Below, piece by piece: positions 6,819 to 14,696 of a stretch of 64,000 bases of DNA. Numbering within the stretch: position 1 is the first letter of the stretch; the number at the start of each line of letters is the position of its first letter. The translations under genes and the position numbers were made by a program. The notes beneath the pieces are model-generated. The model was not told where the DNA came from. It saw only the letters and a list, made by a program, of their open reading frames with translations, and searched no databases. The DNA is from Nonomuraea roseoviolacea subsp. carminata (GTDB lineage Bacteria; Actinomycetota; Actinomycetes; Streptosporangiales; Streptosporangiaceae). The stretch is taken from NCBI RefSeq assembly GCF_024172185.1, contig NZ_JAMZEC010000001.1, positions 558,001 through 622,000 of the forward strand, read 5' to 3'.

Positions 6819-7850
6819 ATGGTCATCGTGATGGGCCCGGAGGCCACGCGGGAGGATGTCGAGTCGATCGTGACGGTCGCGCGGGCGGCGGGGGTCGAGG
6901 CGTTCGTGAGCCGGGGCGTGCGGCGCACGATCGTCGGGCTGGTCGGCGACGTCACCCAGCTCGACGCGGCGGGCCTGCGCGGGATGAGCGGCGTCCGGGA
7001 CGTGATGCGCGTGTCGACCCCGTACAAGCTGGTGAGCAGGGAGAACCATCCGCAGCGCTCGACCGTGCACGTGGGCGGCGTGCCGATCGGGCCCGACACC
7101 GTGACGCTGATCGCGGGCCCGTGCGCGGTGGAGACGCCCGAGCAGACGCTGGGCGCGGCCCGGATGGCACAGGAGGCGGGCGCGACGCTGCTGCGCGGCG
7201 GCGCCTACAAGCCGCGCACCTCGCCGTACGCCTTCCAGGGGCTCGGCGAAGCCGGCCTGCGGATCCTGGCCGACGTGCGGGAGGAGACGGGCCTGCCCGT
7301 CGTGACCGAGGTGGTCGACGCGCACGACGTGGCGCTGGTCGCCTCGTACGCCGACATGCTCCAGGTCGGCACGCGCAACGCGCAGAACTTCGGGCTGCTC
7401 CAGGCCGTGGGCGAGGCCGGCAAGCCGGTGATGCTCAAGCGCGGCATGAGCGCCACGATCGAGGAGTGGCTCATGGCCGCCGAGTACATCGCGCAGCGCG
7501 GCAACCTCGACATCGTGCTGTGTGAGCGGGGCATCCGCACCTTCGAGACGGCCACCCGCAACACGCTGGACGTCTCGGCCGTGCCGGTCGCGCAGCGCCT
7601 GTCGCACCTGCCGGTGATCGTGGACCCGTCGCACTCGGGCGGGCGGCGCGACCTGGTCCTGCCGCTGACGCGCGCCGCCGTGGCCGTGGGCGCCGACGGC
7701 GTGATCATCGACGTGCACCCGCAGCCGGAGCTCGCGCTGTGCGACGGCCCGCAGGCGCTGGTGGACGGCGACCTGGACGAGCTGGCGACGGTGATGCGGG
7801 ACCTGCCGCCGCTGCTCGGCAAGTCGGCCGCGGCGCCCCTGACCGTCTGA
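6819..7850 (+). CDS. 3-deoxy-7-phosphoheptulonate (DAHP) synthase, type I-beta
   Basis: 343-residue enzyme joining PEP and erythrose-4-phosphate, the first shikimate step. Residues ~1-75 form a ferredoxin-like/ACT-type regulatory domain (VIVMGPEATREDVESIV), as in the Thermotoga/Bacillus I-beta enzymes where it confers feedback control. The barrel shows GPCAVET, RGGAYKPRTSPYAFQG, GTRNAQNF, MLKRGMSAT, CERGIRTFE, VDPSHSGGRRD and IIDVHP. The start is ATG 6819 with AAGGAG about 10 nt upstream (6806-6811). Most actinobacteria rely on a type II DAHP synthase, so this may be one of two isozymes. Controlled by the upstream attenuator. Confidence 0.95.
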   Translation: MVIVMGPEATREDVESIVTVARAAGVEAFVSRGVRRTIVGLVGDVTQLDAAGLRGMSGVRDVMRVSTPYKLVSRENHPQRSTVHVGGVPIGPDTVTLIAGPCAVETPEQTLGAARMAQEAGATLLRGGAYKPRTSPYAFQGLGEAGLRILADVREETGLPVVTEVVDAHDVALVASYADMLQVGTRNAQNFGLLQAVGEAGKPVMLKRGMSATIEEWLMAAEYIAQRGNLDIVLCERGIRTFETATRNTLDVSAVPVAQRLSHLPVIVDPSHSGGRRDLVLPLTRAAVAVGADGVIIDVHPQPELALCDGPQALVDGDLDELATVMRDLPPLLGKSAAAPLTV

Positions 7851-7888
7851 CGGTCCTTTCCGGCGGCTCGCCACCCAGCGATGCTCTC

Positions 7889-7932
7889 CCGGTACGGCAG
7901 CCCCCGCCACGAGCGGGCACGCGCCGTACCGG
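7889..7932. terminator. Convergent terminator hairpin
   Basis: CCGGTACGGC (7889-7898) and GCCGTACCGG (7923-7932) are perfect 10-bp arms with a 24-nt loop, between the convergent DAHP synthase and thiI genes. Confidence 0.6.
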
Positions 7933-7958
7933 CCCCTGGGACACGGCGGGACTTCTCG

Positions 7959-9155
7959 CTAGAGCGTGTACTCCTGGATGGAGTCGGCGAGCTGGACGGC
8001 CAGCTCCTCGGCGTCGAGGCGCTTCTCGATCTGCTTGAGGTCCTCGATCTTGGCCCGGGTCTCGGCCCGCTTGGGGGCGAGGAGGCTGCAGCAGTCCTCG
8101 TCGGGCAGCTCGGAGATCTCCAGCGTGCCGATGCGCCGCGCCTCGGCCATGATCTCCGTCTTGTCCCAGCCGACCAGCGGGCGCAGGATCGGCAGGTCGA
8201 CGGCGTGGTCCTGGGCGGTGATGTTGGCCAGCGTCTGCGAGGAGACCTGGCCCAGCGCGTCGCCGGTGATCAGCGCCGCGGCGCGGATGCGGTGGGCGAC
8301 CTCCTCGGCCGTCTTGAGCATGAGCCGCCGCTGGGCGATGACCGCGAGCCGGTCCTGGCCGGAGGTGCGGATCGACTGCTGCGCCTTGCCGAACGGCACC
8401 ACCCACAGCCGCGACTGGCCCTGGAACCGGTCGAGCTTGCGCACCAGCGCGTACGCCTTGTAGATCGACTCGGAGGTGGTGAACGGGATGCCGGAGAAGT
8501 GCAGGAAGTCCACGTGCAGGCCGCGCCGCATCATGCGGTAGGCCGCCACCGGCGAGTCGATGCCGCCCGACATGAGCACGAGCGCCCGGCCGCTGCTGCC
8601 GACCGGCAGGCCGCCCTGCCCCGGCAGCCCGCCGGTGAAGACGAACACCTCGTCGCGGTCGACCTCGATGTGCACCGTCAGCTCGGGCCGCTTCAGGTCG
8701 ACCGGCAGGCCGTACTCGTCGTTGATGGCGCCGCCGACGAGCCGGTCGAGCTCGTTGGAGCGCAGCGGGAAGCGCTTGTCGCGGCGGCGGGAGCGCACGG
8801 CGAACGGCGCGCGGCGCCGCACCTCGTCGGTGTCGCGCACGAGCTCCAGGCCCGCCTTGAGCACGGTGTCGGGGTCCTTGGCCACGCGCCAGGCGGGGTG
8901 GATCCACACCAGCCCGGGGACGTCGGCGACCCGCCGGGCGACGGCCTCGGCCTGCTCGGGGGTCGAGCCCGCCGGCAGGAAGATCGCGACGACGCCGTGC
9001 CGCCTGCGTACGTCGAGCTCCAGGCCGAGCTCCTTGAGGGCGTGGCGGATGTTGGCGATCAGGCGCCGCTCGAACAGCTCGCGGTTCTTACCCTTGAGGA
9101 CGATCTCGCCCAGCTTGAGCAGAACGCACGGCTCGCCCAGGGCGGACATCGTCAT
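7959..9155 (-). CDS. thiI: tRNA 4-thiouridine synthase / thiamine sulfurtransferase ThiI
   Basis: 398 residues. N-terminal ferredoxin-like plus THUMP region (about 1-165: LLKLGEIVLKGKNRELFE, FAVRSRRRDKRFP) and a PP-loop ATP-pyrophosphatase domain with SGGIDSPVA. TGDALGQVSSQTLANI and PDEDCCSLLAPKRAETRA match the 4-thiouridylation domain. There is no C-terminal rhodanese extension, as in most Gram-positive ThiI, so the sulfur relay differs from E. coli. The start is ATG 9155, with GGAGG upstream in the mRNA; an in-frame start 11 codons earlier is less likely. Modifies U8 of tRNA and may feed thiazole synthesis. Confidence 0.93.
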   Translation of the reverse strand: MTMSALGEPCVLLKLGEIVLKGKNRELFERRLIANIRHALKELGLELDVRRRHGVVAIFLPAGSTPEQAEAVARRVADVPGLVWIHPAWRVAKDPDTVLKAGLELVRDTDEVRRRAPFAVRSRRRDKRFPLRSNELDRLVGGAINDEYGLPVDLKRPELTVHIEVDRDEVFVFTGGLPGQGGLPVGSSGRALVLMSGGIDSPVAAYRMMRRGLHVDFLHFSGIPFTTSESIYKAYALVRKLDRFQGQSRLWVVPFGKAQQSIRTSGQDRLAVIAQRRLMLKTAEEVAHRIRAAALITGDALGQVSSQTLANITAQDHAVDLPILRPLVGWDKTEIMAEARRIGTLEISELPDEDCCSLLAPKRAETRAKIEDLKQIEKRLDAEELAVQLADSIQEYTL

Positions 9156-9372
9156 GGTGGAACCTCCGGGGAAGACAGGGACGCGCACCGCGGGCGATCC
9201 CGCGACCCATCGAGTTTAGTCCGCCGCCGGCCTCCTCTCTTCGGCCGGCGGCGGGCGTGAGGGTCTCTCACGTTATCGACACGCCCGATTGACAGATAGT
9301 CGGGGTATCCATGCGAATAGGACAGGACAACTGGCACAATCCGGTGACCCCTAATGCAAGGAACTCCACCGA

Positions 9373-10482
9373 ATGTCTTCCGCTGTTAACCACTTCACCC
9401 ATGGACCCATCACGCCGATCCTGGCCTACGTGATGTCGTGCATGGGCTCGATGCTCGGACTGCGGCTGACCGTCCAGGCCCGCGCCTCGCGCGGGGCCTC
9501 ACGGATGCGCTGGCTGCTCGGGGCGGCCGTCTCCATCGGAGGCACGGGCATCTGGGTCATGCACTTCATCGCGATGATGGGCTTCCAGGTCGAAGGCACC
9601 CCGATCAGGTTCGACGTGCCCCTCACCGCCGCCTCGGCCGCCGTCGCCATCGTGGTCGTCGGCGCCGGCCTGTTCCTCGTCTCCTACGGCCGCGGGCGGG
9701 CGATCGCCCTGCTCGGCGGCGGCCTGCTGACCGGTCTCGGCGTGGCGAGCATGCACTACCTCGGCATGTACGCGATGAACATGTCCGCGCACGTCTCCTA
9801 CGACCGCGCGACCGTGATCGCCTCCGTGGTCATCGCCGTGGTGGCCGCCACCGCCGCCCTGTGGTTCACCGTGCGGGTCACGCGCCCGATCTGGATCCTC
9901 GGCGCCGCCCTGATCATGGGCGTGGCCGTCTCCGGCATGCACTACACCGGCATGTACGCGCTACGGGTCACGGTCGACCCCGAGGCCGCCGTCGTGCCCG
10001 GTGCCGACGCGCTCGACTTCCTGGTCCCCCTGATGACCGTGATCAGCCTGATCACGCTGACCATGCTGCTCATGGTCATCCTGTCGCCCTCCGAGCAGGA
10101 GATGAGCGAGGACGCCGAGCTCACGCGCCGGCTGGAGATGCGCCGCCGCAACCGGCAGCAGCTCACCGAGACCTCGCTCGCCGAGGCCGCTCCCCTCGCC
10201 ACCGGCCGGCGCCCGCAGCGGGGGCCGGTGCTCGCCGCCCCCGTCCCCGACGGCTCCATGGCCGGAGCTCCCGGCGCCTTCACCCCCGGGGCGCAGCGGA
10301 CCCCATACCCCGGACAGCCCTACTCCGGACAGCCGTATCCCGACGGCCAGGCGGCGCCCGGCCAGAACGCGCCCGTCATCCCCTTCCCCGGCCAGACCGG
10401 TACGCAGCCCCAGCAGGGCGGCCAGAGCCCGGCCCCCCAGCAGCAACAATCCGGAAAGAGATCACGATCTCGCCGTAGGTAG
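9373..10482 (+). CDS. MHYT-domain seven-helix membrane sensor, copy 1
   Basis: 369 residues. About 7 membrane helices in the first 240 residues with three MHYT-type units: VMHFIAMMGF, MHYLGMYAMNM and MHYTGMYALRV. The conserved His/Met residues are proposed in the family literature to bind a copper centre and sense O2, CO or NO. The C-terminal ~120 residues are cytosolic, charged and then Pro/Gln/Gly-rich with PYPGQPY-like repeats, ending RSRSRRR; there is no GGDEF, EAL or kinase domain. ATG 9373 follows a TTGACA-containing region (9289-9294). A second copy follows 53 bp downstream. Confidence 0.9.
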   Translation: MSSAVNHFTHGPITPILAYVMSCMGSMLGLRLTVQARASRGASRMRWLLGAAVSIGGTGIWVMHFIAMMGFQVEGTPIRFDVPLTAASAAVAIVVVGAGLFLVSYGRGRAIALLGGGLLTGLGVASMHYLGMYAMNMSAHVSYDRATVIASVVIAVVAATAALWFTVRVTRPIWILGAALIMGVAVSGMHYTGMYALRVTVDPEAAVVPGADALDFLVPLMTVISLITLTMLLMVILSPSEQEMSEDAELTRRLEMRRRNRQQLTETSLAEAAPLATGRRPQRGPVLAAPVPDGSMAGAPGAFTPGAQRTPYPGQPYSGQPYPDGQAAPGQNAPVIPFPGQTGTQPQQGGQSPAPQQQQSGKRSRSRRR

Positions 10483-10535
10483 TTGATTTCGGTCGGCCCG
10501 AGCCCCGATACTCCAGGAATTGCCGAGGGGGGCTC

Positions 10536-11351
10536 ATGTCGCCGATCGACCAGTTCTCGCACGGGTTGCTCACGCCCGTCCTCGCCTACGCGATGTCCAG
10601 CGTCGGCTCTCTGCTCGGTCTGCTGCTCACCGCCCGGGCCCGCCTGATCGGCGGCAAGGAGGGCCGGTACTGGCTGGTGGGGGCCGCGCTGGCCATCGGC
10701 GGCACCGGCATCTGGACCATGCACTTCATCGCGATGACGGGCTTCGCCGTCGAGGGCACCGACATCCACTACGACCTGCCGCTGACCGCCGCCTCCGCGC
10801 TGCTCGCCGTCGTGGTGGTGGGCATGGGGCTGTTCCTCGTCTTCCACGGCGGCGAACGCGTCTCGTCCCTCGTCGGCGGCGGCGTCCTGACCGGACTCGG
10901 CGTGGCCGGCATGCACTACCTGGGCATGGCCGGGATGCGCATGGCCGGGCACGTCTCCTACGACCCGGTGGTCGTGGGGCTGTCGGTGGTGATCGCGGTC
11001 GCGGCGGCGACGGCCGCGCTGTGGTTCGCGCTGCGCGTCCGGGGCGCCCTGCGCACGACCGGCGCCGCCCTGGTCATGGGCGTGGCCGTCTCCGGCATGC
11101 ACTACACCGGCATGCACGCCATGGCCGTGGAGGTGCACGCGGACGAGACGCCCCTCGGGGGCGCCGCGGCGGGGGACTTCCTGCTGCCGCTCGTCGTCGG
11201 CCTGAGCGTGGTGACCGTGGGACTGCTGCTGGCCGTGCTGCTGTCGCCGTCGGAGCGGGAGGTGCTCGCCGAGATGGAGTTCCGGGAGCGCATGCTGAGG
11301 GGTGAGAGGGGCGAGCCGGAACCGGATTCGTTCGGCACGCCCCGTGGATGA
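10536..11351 (+). CDS. MHYT-domain seven-helix membrane sensor, copy 2
   Basis: 271 residues, same orientation as copy 1 and clearly its paralogue (SIGG/AIGGTGIW-MHFIAMTGF, GGGVLTGLGVAGMHYLGM, GVAVSGMHYTGMHAM at equivalent places). It lacks the long Pro/Gln tail; the C-terminus is a short charged segment after helix 7 (SPSEREVLAEMEFRERML). ATG 10536 with GAGGGGGGC upstream. The pair likely arose by tandem duplication and may form homo- or heteromers. No partner domain is attached, so how the signal leaves the membrane is unknown. Confidence 0.88.
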   Translation: MSPIDQFSHGLLTPVLAYAMSSVGSLLGLLLTARARLIGGKEGRYWLVGAALAIGGTGIWTMHFIAMTGFAVEGTDIHYDLPLTAASALLAVVVVGMGLFLVFHGGERVSSLVGGGVLTGLGVAGMHYLGMAGMRMAGHVSYDPVVVGLSVVIAVAAATAALWFALRVRGALRTTGAALVMGVAVSGMHYTGMHAMAVEVHADETPLGGAAAGDFLLPLVVGLSVVTVGLLLAVLLSPSEREVLAEMEFRERMLRGERGEPEPDSFGTPRG

Positions 11352-11375
11352 CGCCACCCCCGTGGGACGTCCCCT

Positions 11376-11456
11376 GGGTACGGCCTGCGTCGCGTAGTGG
11401 GCCGCCAACTCGCCGCGGCGCAGGCCGTACCCCGAAGGGGGTCGTCGGCGACCCCC
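11376..11456. terminator. Pair of strong hairpins between convergent genes
   Basis: GGGTACGGCCTGCG (11376-11389) pairs perfectly with CGCAGGCCGTACCC (11419-11432). Next, GGGGGTCG-TCGG-CGACCCCC (11437-11456) is an 8-bp stem with a TCGG loop. Located between MHYT copy 2 and pfkA, so probably a bidirectional terminator. Confidence 0.6.
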
Positions 11457-11514
11457 TGGCAGCGAAGGTACGGCCCGCCGCTTGCAGGCGGCTTACAGGC
11501 CGCCGAAGGCGCCG

Positions 11515-12540
11515 CTAGCCGAAGAACACCTCGGCCTCGGCGTACCGCTCCACCGGGACGGTCTTGAGCTCGGAGGTGGCCTCGTCCAGGCCGACGCGCA
11601 CGATGTCGGTGCCGCGCAGCGCGACCATCGTGCCGAAGTCGCCCTCGTGGGCGGCGTCGATGGCCTGGAGCCCGAACCTGGTGGCCAGCACCCGGTCGAA
11701 CGCGGTGGGCGTGCCGCCGCGCTGGATGTGGCCGAGCACGGTGGTGCGGGCCTCCTTGCCGGTGCGCTTCTCGATCTCCTTGGCCAGCACCTCGCCGATG
11801 CCGCCCAGCCGTACGTGGCCGAACGCGTCGAGCTCGCCGGCCTGCAGCGCCATCTGCCCCTCCAGGGGATGGGCGCCCTCGGCGACCACGAGGATCGGCG
11901 AGTAGCGGGTGCGGAAGCGCGACTCGACGTACTCGCAGACCCGGTCGATGTCGAACGGCTTCTCCGGGATGAGGATGACGTTGGCGCCGCCCGCCATGCC
12001 GGCGTGCAGCGCGATCCACCCGGCGTGGCGGCCCATGACCTCGCAGATCAGCGCCCGGTGGTGGGACTCGGCGGTCGTGTGGAGCCGGTCGATGGCCTCG
12101 GTGGCGATGTTGACGGCCGTGTCGAAGCCGAAGGTGTAGTCGGTGCCGGACAGGTCGTTGTCGATCGTCTTGGGCACGCCCACGACCTTGACGCCGCGCT
12201 CGAACAGCTGACGGGCGACGCCCAGCGTGTCCTCGCCGCCGATGGCGATGAGCGCGTCGACGCCGCCCGAGGCGAGGTTGTCCTTGATGCGGTCGACGCC
12301 GCCCTCGATCTTGATGGGGTTGGTGCGCGACGATCCGAGGATCGTGCCGCCGCGCGGCAGGATGCCCCGTACGGCCTGGATGTCCAGGGGCATGGTGTCG
12401 CCCTCGAGCGGCCCGCGCCAGCCGTCGCGGAAGCCGACGAATTCGTGGCCGTAGACGCTCACGCCCTTGCGGACGACGGCCCTGATGACGGCGTTGAGAC
12501 CGGGGCAGTCGCCCCCTCCGGTGAGCACTCCAATACGCAT
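11515..12540 (-). CDS. 6-phosphofructokinase, probably pyrophosphate-dependent (group III)
   Basis: 341 residues phosphorylating fructose-6-phosphate at C1. Seen: GGGDCPGLNAVIR at the N-terminus, GGEDTLG near residue 103, PKTIDNDL near 123, and MGRHAGWIAL. ATP-dependent family members have Gly after the Asp/Glu in the GG[DE]G motif; here it is Asp (GGED), the change that marks PPi-dependent enzymes such as that of Amycolatopsis methanolica. Phosphoryl donor is therefore inferred to be PPi, making the step reversible. ATG 12540. The much longer frame open upstream is a shadow. A DasR-type palindrome lies 62-77 bp upstream. Confidence 0.93.
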   Translation of the reverse strand: MRIGVLTGGGDCPGLNAVIRAVVRKGVSVYGHEFVGFRDGWRGPLEGDTMPLDIQAVRGILPRGGTILGSSRTNPIKIEGGVDRIKDNLASGGVDALIAIGGEDTLGVARQLFERGVKVVGVPKTIDNDLSGTDYTFGFDTAVNIATEAIDRLHTTAESHHRALICEVMGRHAGWIALHAGMAGGANVILIPEKPFDIDRVCEYVESRFRTRYSPILVVAEGAHPLEGQMALQAGELDAFGHVRLGGIGEVLAKEIEKRTGKEARTTVLGHIQRGGTPTAFDRVLATRFGLQAIDAAHEGDFGTMVALRGTDIVRVGLDEATSELKTVPVERYAEAEVFFG

Positions 12541-12601
12541 GGCGGGTTCCTCCCGATGGGCTTCACACGACCAGGATCGCATTGTGCCCACATCCGCGGG
12601 C

Positions 12602-12617
12602 ACTGGTCTAGACCAAA
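12602..12617 (-). promoter_or_regulatory. DasR-like operator (dre) upstream of pfkA
   Basis: The sequence ACTGGTCTAGACCAAA contains a perfect 12-bp palindrome TGGTCTAGACCA (12604-12615). This core equals the published DasR responsive element consensus (AGTGGTCTAGACCACT), bound by the GntR-family GlcNAc regulator of streptomycetes. Position is suitable for a promoter-proximal operator of pfkA. No dasR gene is in the window. Confidence 0.65.
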
Positions 12618-12779
12618 CGGGAGCGTACTGATCGGCGACCCGCGCGGCGCGGTATTCCACGAGCGTGTCGGCCCTCCGGGCGAGCCGGAGGGGGCCTGGC
12701 GCCCATGCCTGGCACCCCAGGTCATGCCCGTGCCGGGCGCCGACCGAAACCCCGAGCGGGGCTCGGCTCGCGGACCCGA

Positions 12780-13079
12780 TCACCCGGACCGGTAGGTCCC
12801 GGCCGACTCCAGGTGGGTCACGGTCGGCGGCCGGGCGCAGATCTCGTTCAGCGCGGCCCGGTAGCGCTGGAAGGAGGGCAGGTGATGGTGGGCGGCCTCG
12901 GCCGGACCGCCGTCGGACTCGATGACGGCAACGAACCGGCCGGTGCCCTCCAGGCGGAAGGTCTCGTAACGGAGCCGTGGCGGTCGCGTGCGCTCCAGAT
13001 CGGCGTAGACCTCGGCCAGCAGGTCGAGGCTGCGATCGACCTGTTCCGGCCGGACGGTGTAACTGATCATCACGCGCAT
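12780..13079 (-). CDS. Antibiotic-biosynthesis-monooxygenase-like (ABM, dimeric alpha/beta barrel) protein
   Basis: 99 residues starting MRVMISYTVRPEQVDRSLDLL; pattern of short beta-alpha-beta with a central RLRYETFRLEGTGRFVAVIES, then an HHHLPSFQRYRA helix, as in ABM/YgiN-type small oxygenases or stress proteins. No cofactor motif is expected in this family. The start is ATG 13079, the first codon that leaves the divergent TetR promoter free. Divergent from the TetR gene at 13192 and so probably its target. Substrate unknown. Confidence 0.75.
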   Translation of the reverse strand: MRVMISYTVRPEQVDRSLDLLAEVYADLERTRPPRLRYETFRLEGTGRFVAVIESDGGPAEAAHHHLPSFQRYRAALNEICARPPTVTHLESAGTYRSG

Positions 13080-13110
13080 GGCGGGACTCCCTGGAGTAGG
13101 ACAGGCCGCT

Positions 13111-13159
13111 TTTGGTCGGACAGCCTGCATTTCGATGAACATGCTGTATTTGGTCGGAC
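13111..13159 (+). promoter_or_regulatory. Direct repeat in the ABM/TetR divergent promoter
   Basis: TTTGGTCGGAC occurs at 13111-13121 and again at 13149-13159, 38 bp apart, in the 112-bp region between the divergent starts. Candidate binding sites for the TetR product or paired -35-like elements. Confidence 0.4.
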
Positions 13160-13191
13160 GCATTGTCAAGCCAAATGCTAGGCTCACCGGC

Positions 13192-13839
13192 ATGCCTCCC
13201 ACGCGCAAATACGAGCAGCGACTGCGGGCCAAGGCCGCCGACCAGACCCGGCGGCGCATCCTGGACGCCGTCTACCAGTGCCTGATCGAAGCCCCCTCCG
13301 AGCAGGTCGGCATGGACAAGGTCGCCAAGCTCGCCGAGGTGTCCCGCTCGACGATCTACACCGTGTTCGGATCGCGCGCGGGCCTGTTCGACGCGCTCGG
13401 CATGGACCTGCTCCACCGCGGAGGCTTCACCGACATGGTCGGCGCCGTCCTGCAACCCGACGCCCGGCGCGGTCTTCGCGACGGCATCACCGGAAACGTG
13501 CGCATGTACGCCGCGCACCGCGACGTCCTGCGCGCCCTGTTCTCCATGGCCCACCTCGACGCCGACGCCGTCGGCGGCACCGTCCGCCGCCTGGAGGACG
13601 GCCGCGCCCAGGGCATGGACGACCTGGCCCGGCGCCTGCACGACCAAGGCGCGCTCCGCGACGGGCTCACCGCCGGCGACGCCGGCCACCTGCTCTGGCT
13701 GCACACCAGCTTCGACGCCTTCGACCTGCTGCACAGCGGACGGTCGCTGCCGGCCGACACCGTCGCCGCCCTGCTGGCCGACGCCGCGGAGCACGCCCTG
13801 TGCCGCCCCTCGGACACCCCCTCGTCAACCGGCGGTTGA
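13192..13839 (+). CDS. TetR/AcrR-family transcriptional regulator
   Basis: 215 residues. N-terminal HTH about 20-66 (RRRILDAVYQCLIEAP, then VAKLAEVSRSTIYTVFGSRAGLFDAL), followed by an all-helical ligand-binding domain. ATG 13192 is preferred to upstream starts because the TetR domain begins immediately and it leaves the direct repeats outside the gene. Divergent from the ABM-like gene; likely autoregulated and a repressor of it. Its stop codon lies inside the first of two palindromes that precede the next gene. Confidence 0.9.
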   Translation: MPPTRKYEQRLRAKAADQTRRRILDAVYQCLIEAPSEQVGMDKVAKLAEVSRSTIYTVFGSRAGLFDALGMDLLHRGGFTDMVGAVLQPDARRGLRDGITGNVRMYAAHRDVLRALFSMAHLDADAVGGTVRRLEDGRAQGMDDLARRLHDQGALRDGLTAGDAGHLLWLHTSFDAFDLLHSGRSLPADTVAALLADAAEHALCRPSDTPSSTGG

Positions 13840-13868
13840 CGTTCGTAGGTCGTCAACCTATGGTTGAC
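13824..13868 (+). promoter_or_regulatory. Twin perfect palindromes before the HTH-Clp_N gene
   Basis: GTCAACC-GGC-GGTTGAC (13824-13840) and GTCAACC-TAT-GGTTGAC (13852-13868): two perfect 7+3+7 inverted repeats, centre to centre 28 bp. The second ends 2 bp before the ATG at 13871, and the first overlaps the TetR stop. Likely a double operator for the promoter of the downstream gene, possibly bound by its own HTH product. Confidence 0.7.
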
Positions 13869-13870
13869 GC

Positions 13871-14656
13871 ATGGATCAGATCGTTCGTCTTGGCGAACTC
13901 ATCACCGCGATCAAGAGCCGTCACCCCGACGGCGACCCGCTGCGGCAGCTCACCGACGCCGTCGTGCTCGGCGAGCAGCTCGGCGAGGTGGCCGACCACC
14001 TGATCGGCCATTTCGTCGACCAGGCCCGCCACGCCGGCGCCTCCTGGACCGACATCGGCCGCAGCATGGGCGTGACCAAGCAGGCCGCGCAGAAGCGCTT
14101 CGTGCCCAAGGAGACCTCGCTCGCCGAGGACCTGCGCTCGTACGGGCGCTTCACCGAACGCACCCGGGCCGTCATCGTGGCGGCCCAGGCCCTCGCCCGG
14201 GACGGCGGGGCGGGCCACATCGAGCCGCAACACCTCGTGCTCGGCCTGCTGAGCGAGCCGCAGTGCCTGGCCGTGCGCGCGATGGACGCCCTCGGCGCGT
14301 CGCCCGACACGGTGCGCCAGGCGATGGAGGCCCTCACGTCCTCCGGCGAGGCGCACGGGGACGCCTCCGCGGCCCCCACGCCCCCCGCCGACTCGGAGGA
14401 AGCGGCGGGAGCCGCCGGAGGGCCGCCGTTCTCCGCCCTGTCCAGGAAGGCGCTGGAGCTGACGCTGCGGGAGGCGCTGCACCTCGGGCACAACTACGTC
14501 GGCACCGAGCACGTGCTGCTGGGCGTGCTCTCGCTCGGCGAGGCCCCGGGGGCGCATCCCGTCGTGACGGTGCTGGAAGGGCTCGGCGTGACCAAGGAAG
14601 CGGCGGAGCGCGAGATCAAGGAGCTCCTGGCCGCCATCCTCCGCGACCGCACCTGA
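13871..14656 (+). CDS. HTH plus Clp N-terminal (Clp_N) repeat protein
   Basis: 261 residues without any AAA+ ATPase domain. Residues ~30-75 hold a helix-turn-helix-like segment (ASWTDIGRSMGVTKQAAQKRF). Two Clp_N repeats follow: AQALARDGGAGHIEPQHLVLGLL (~100-170) and ALHLGHNYVGTEHVLLGVLSLGE (~195-255), joined by an Ala/Pro-rich linker. Clp_N domains bind substrates or adaptors of ClpC/ClpA; coupled to DNA binding they suggest a regulator sensing proteolytic or stress state. The ATG lies 2 bp after a perfect palindrome, so the mRNA would be nearly leaderless and the gene probably autoregulated. Function is inference. Confidence 0.8.
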   Translation: MDQIVRLGELITAIKSRHPDGDPLRQLTDAVVLGEQLGEVADHLIGHFVDQARHAGASWTDIGRSMGVTKQAAQKRFVPKETSLAEDLRSYGRFTERTRAVIVAAQALARDGGAGHIEPQHLVLGLLSEPQCLAVRAMDALGASPDTVRQAMEALTSSGEAHGDASAAPTPPADSEEAAGAAGGPPFSALSRKALELTLREALHLGHNYVGTEHVLLGVLSLGEAPGAHPVVTVLEGLGVTKEAAEREIKELLAAILRDRT

Positions 14657-14696
14657 CCGGCCGTTCCCTCCCCCGAAGAACACCCCGGCGCGGGGC

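Noticed and set aside
11515..13794. Single 759-residue frame through pfkA
   Set aside because: The first ~400 residues cover the ABM and TetR genes in wrong frames; PFK starts at 12540.
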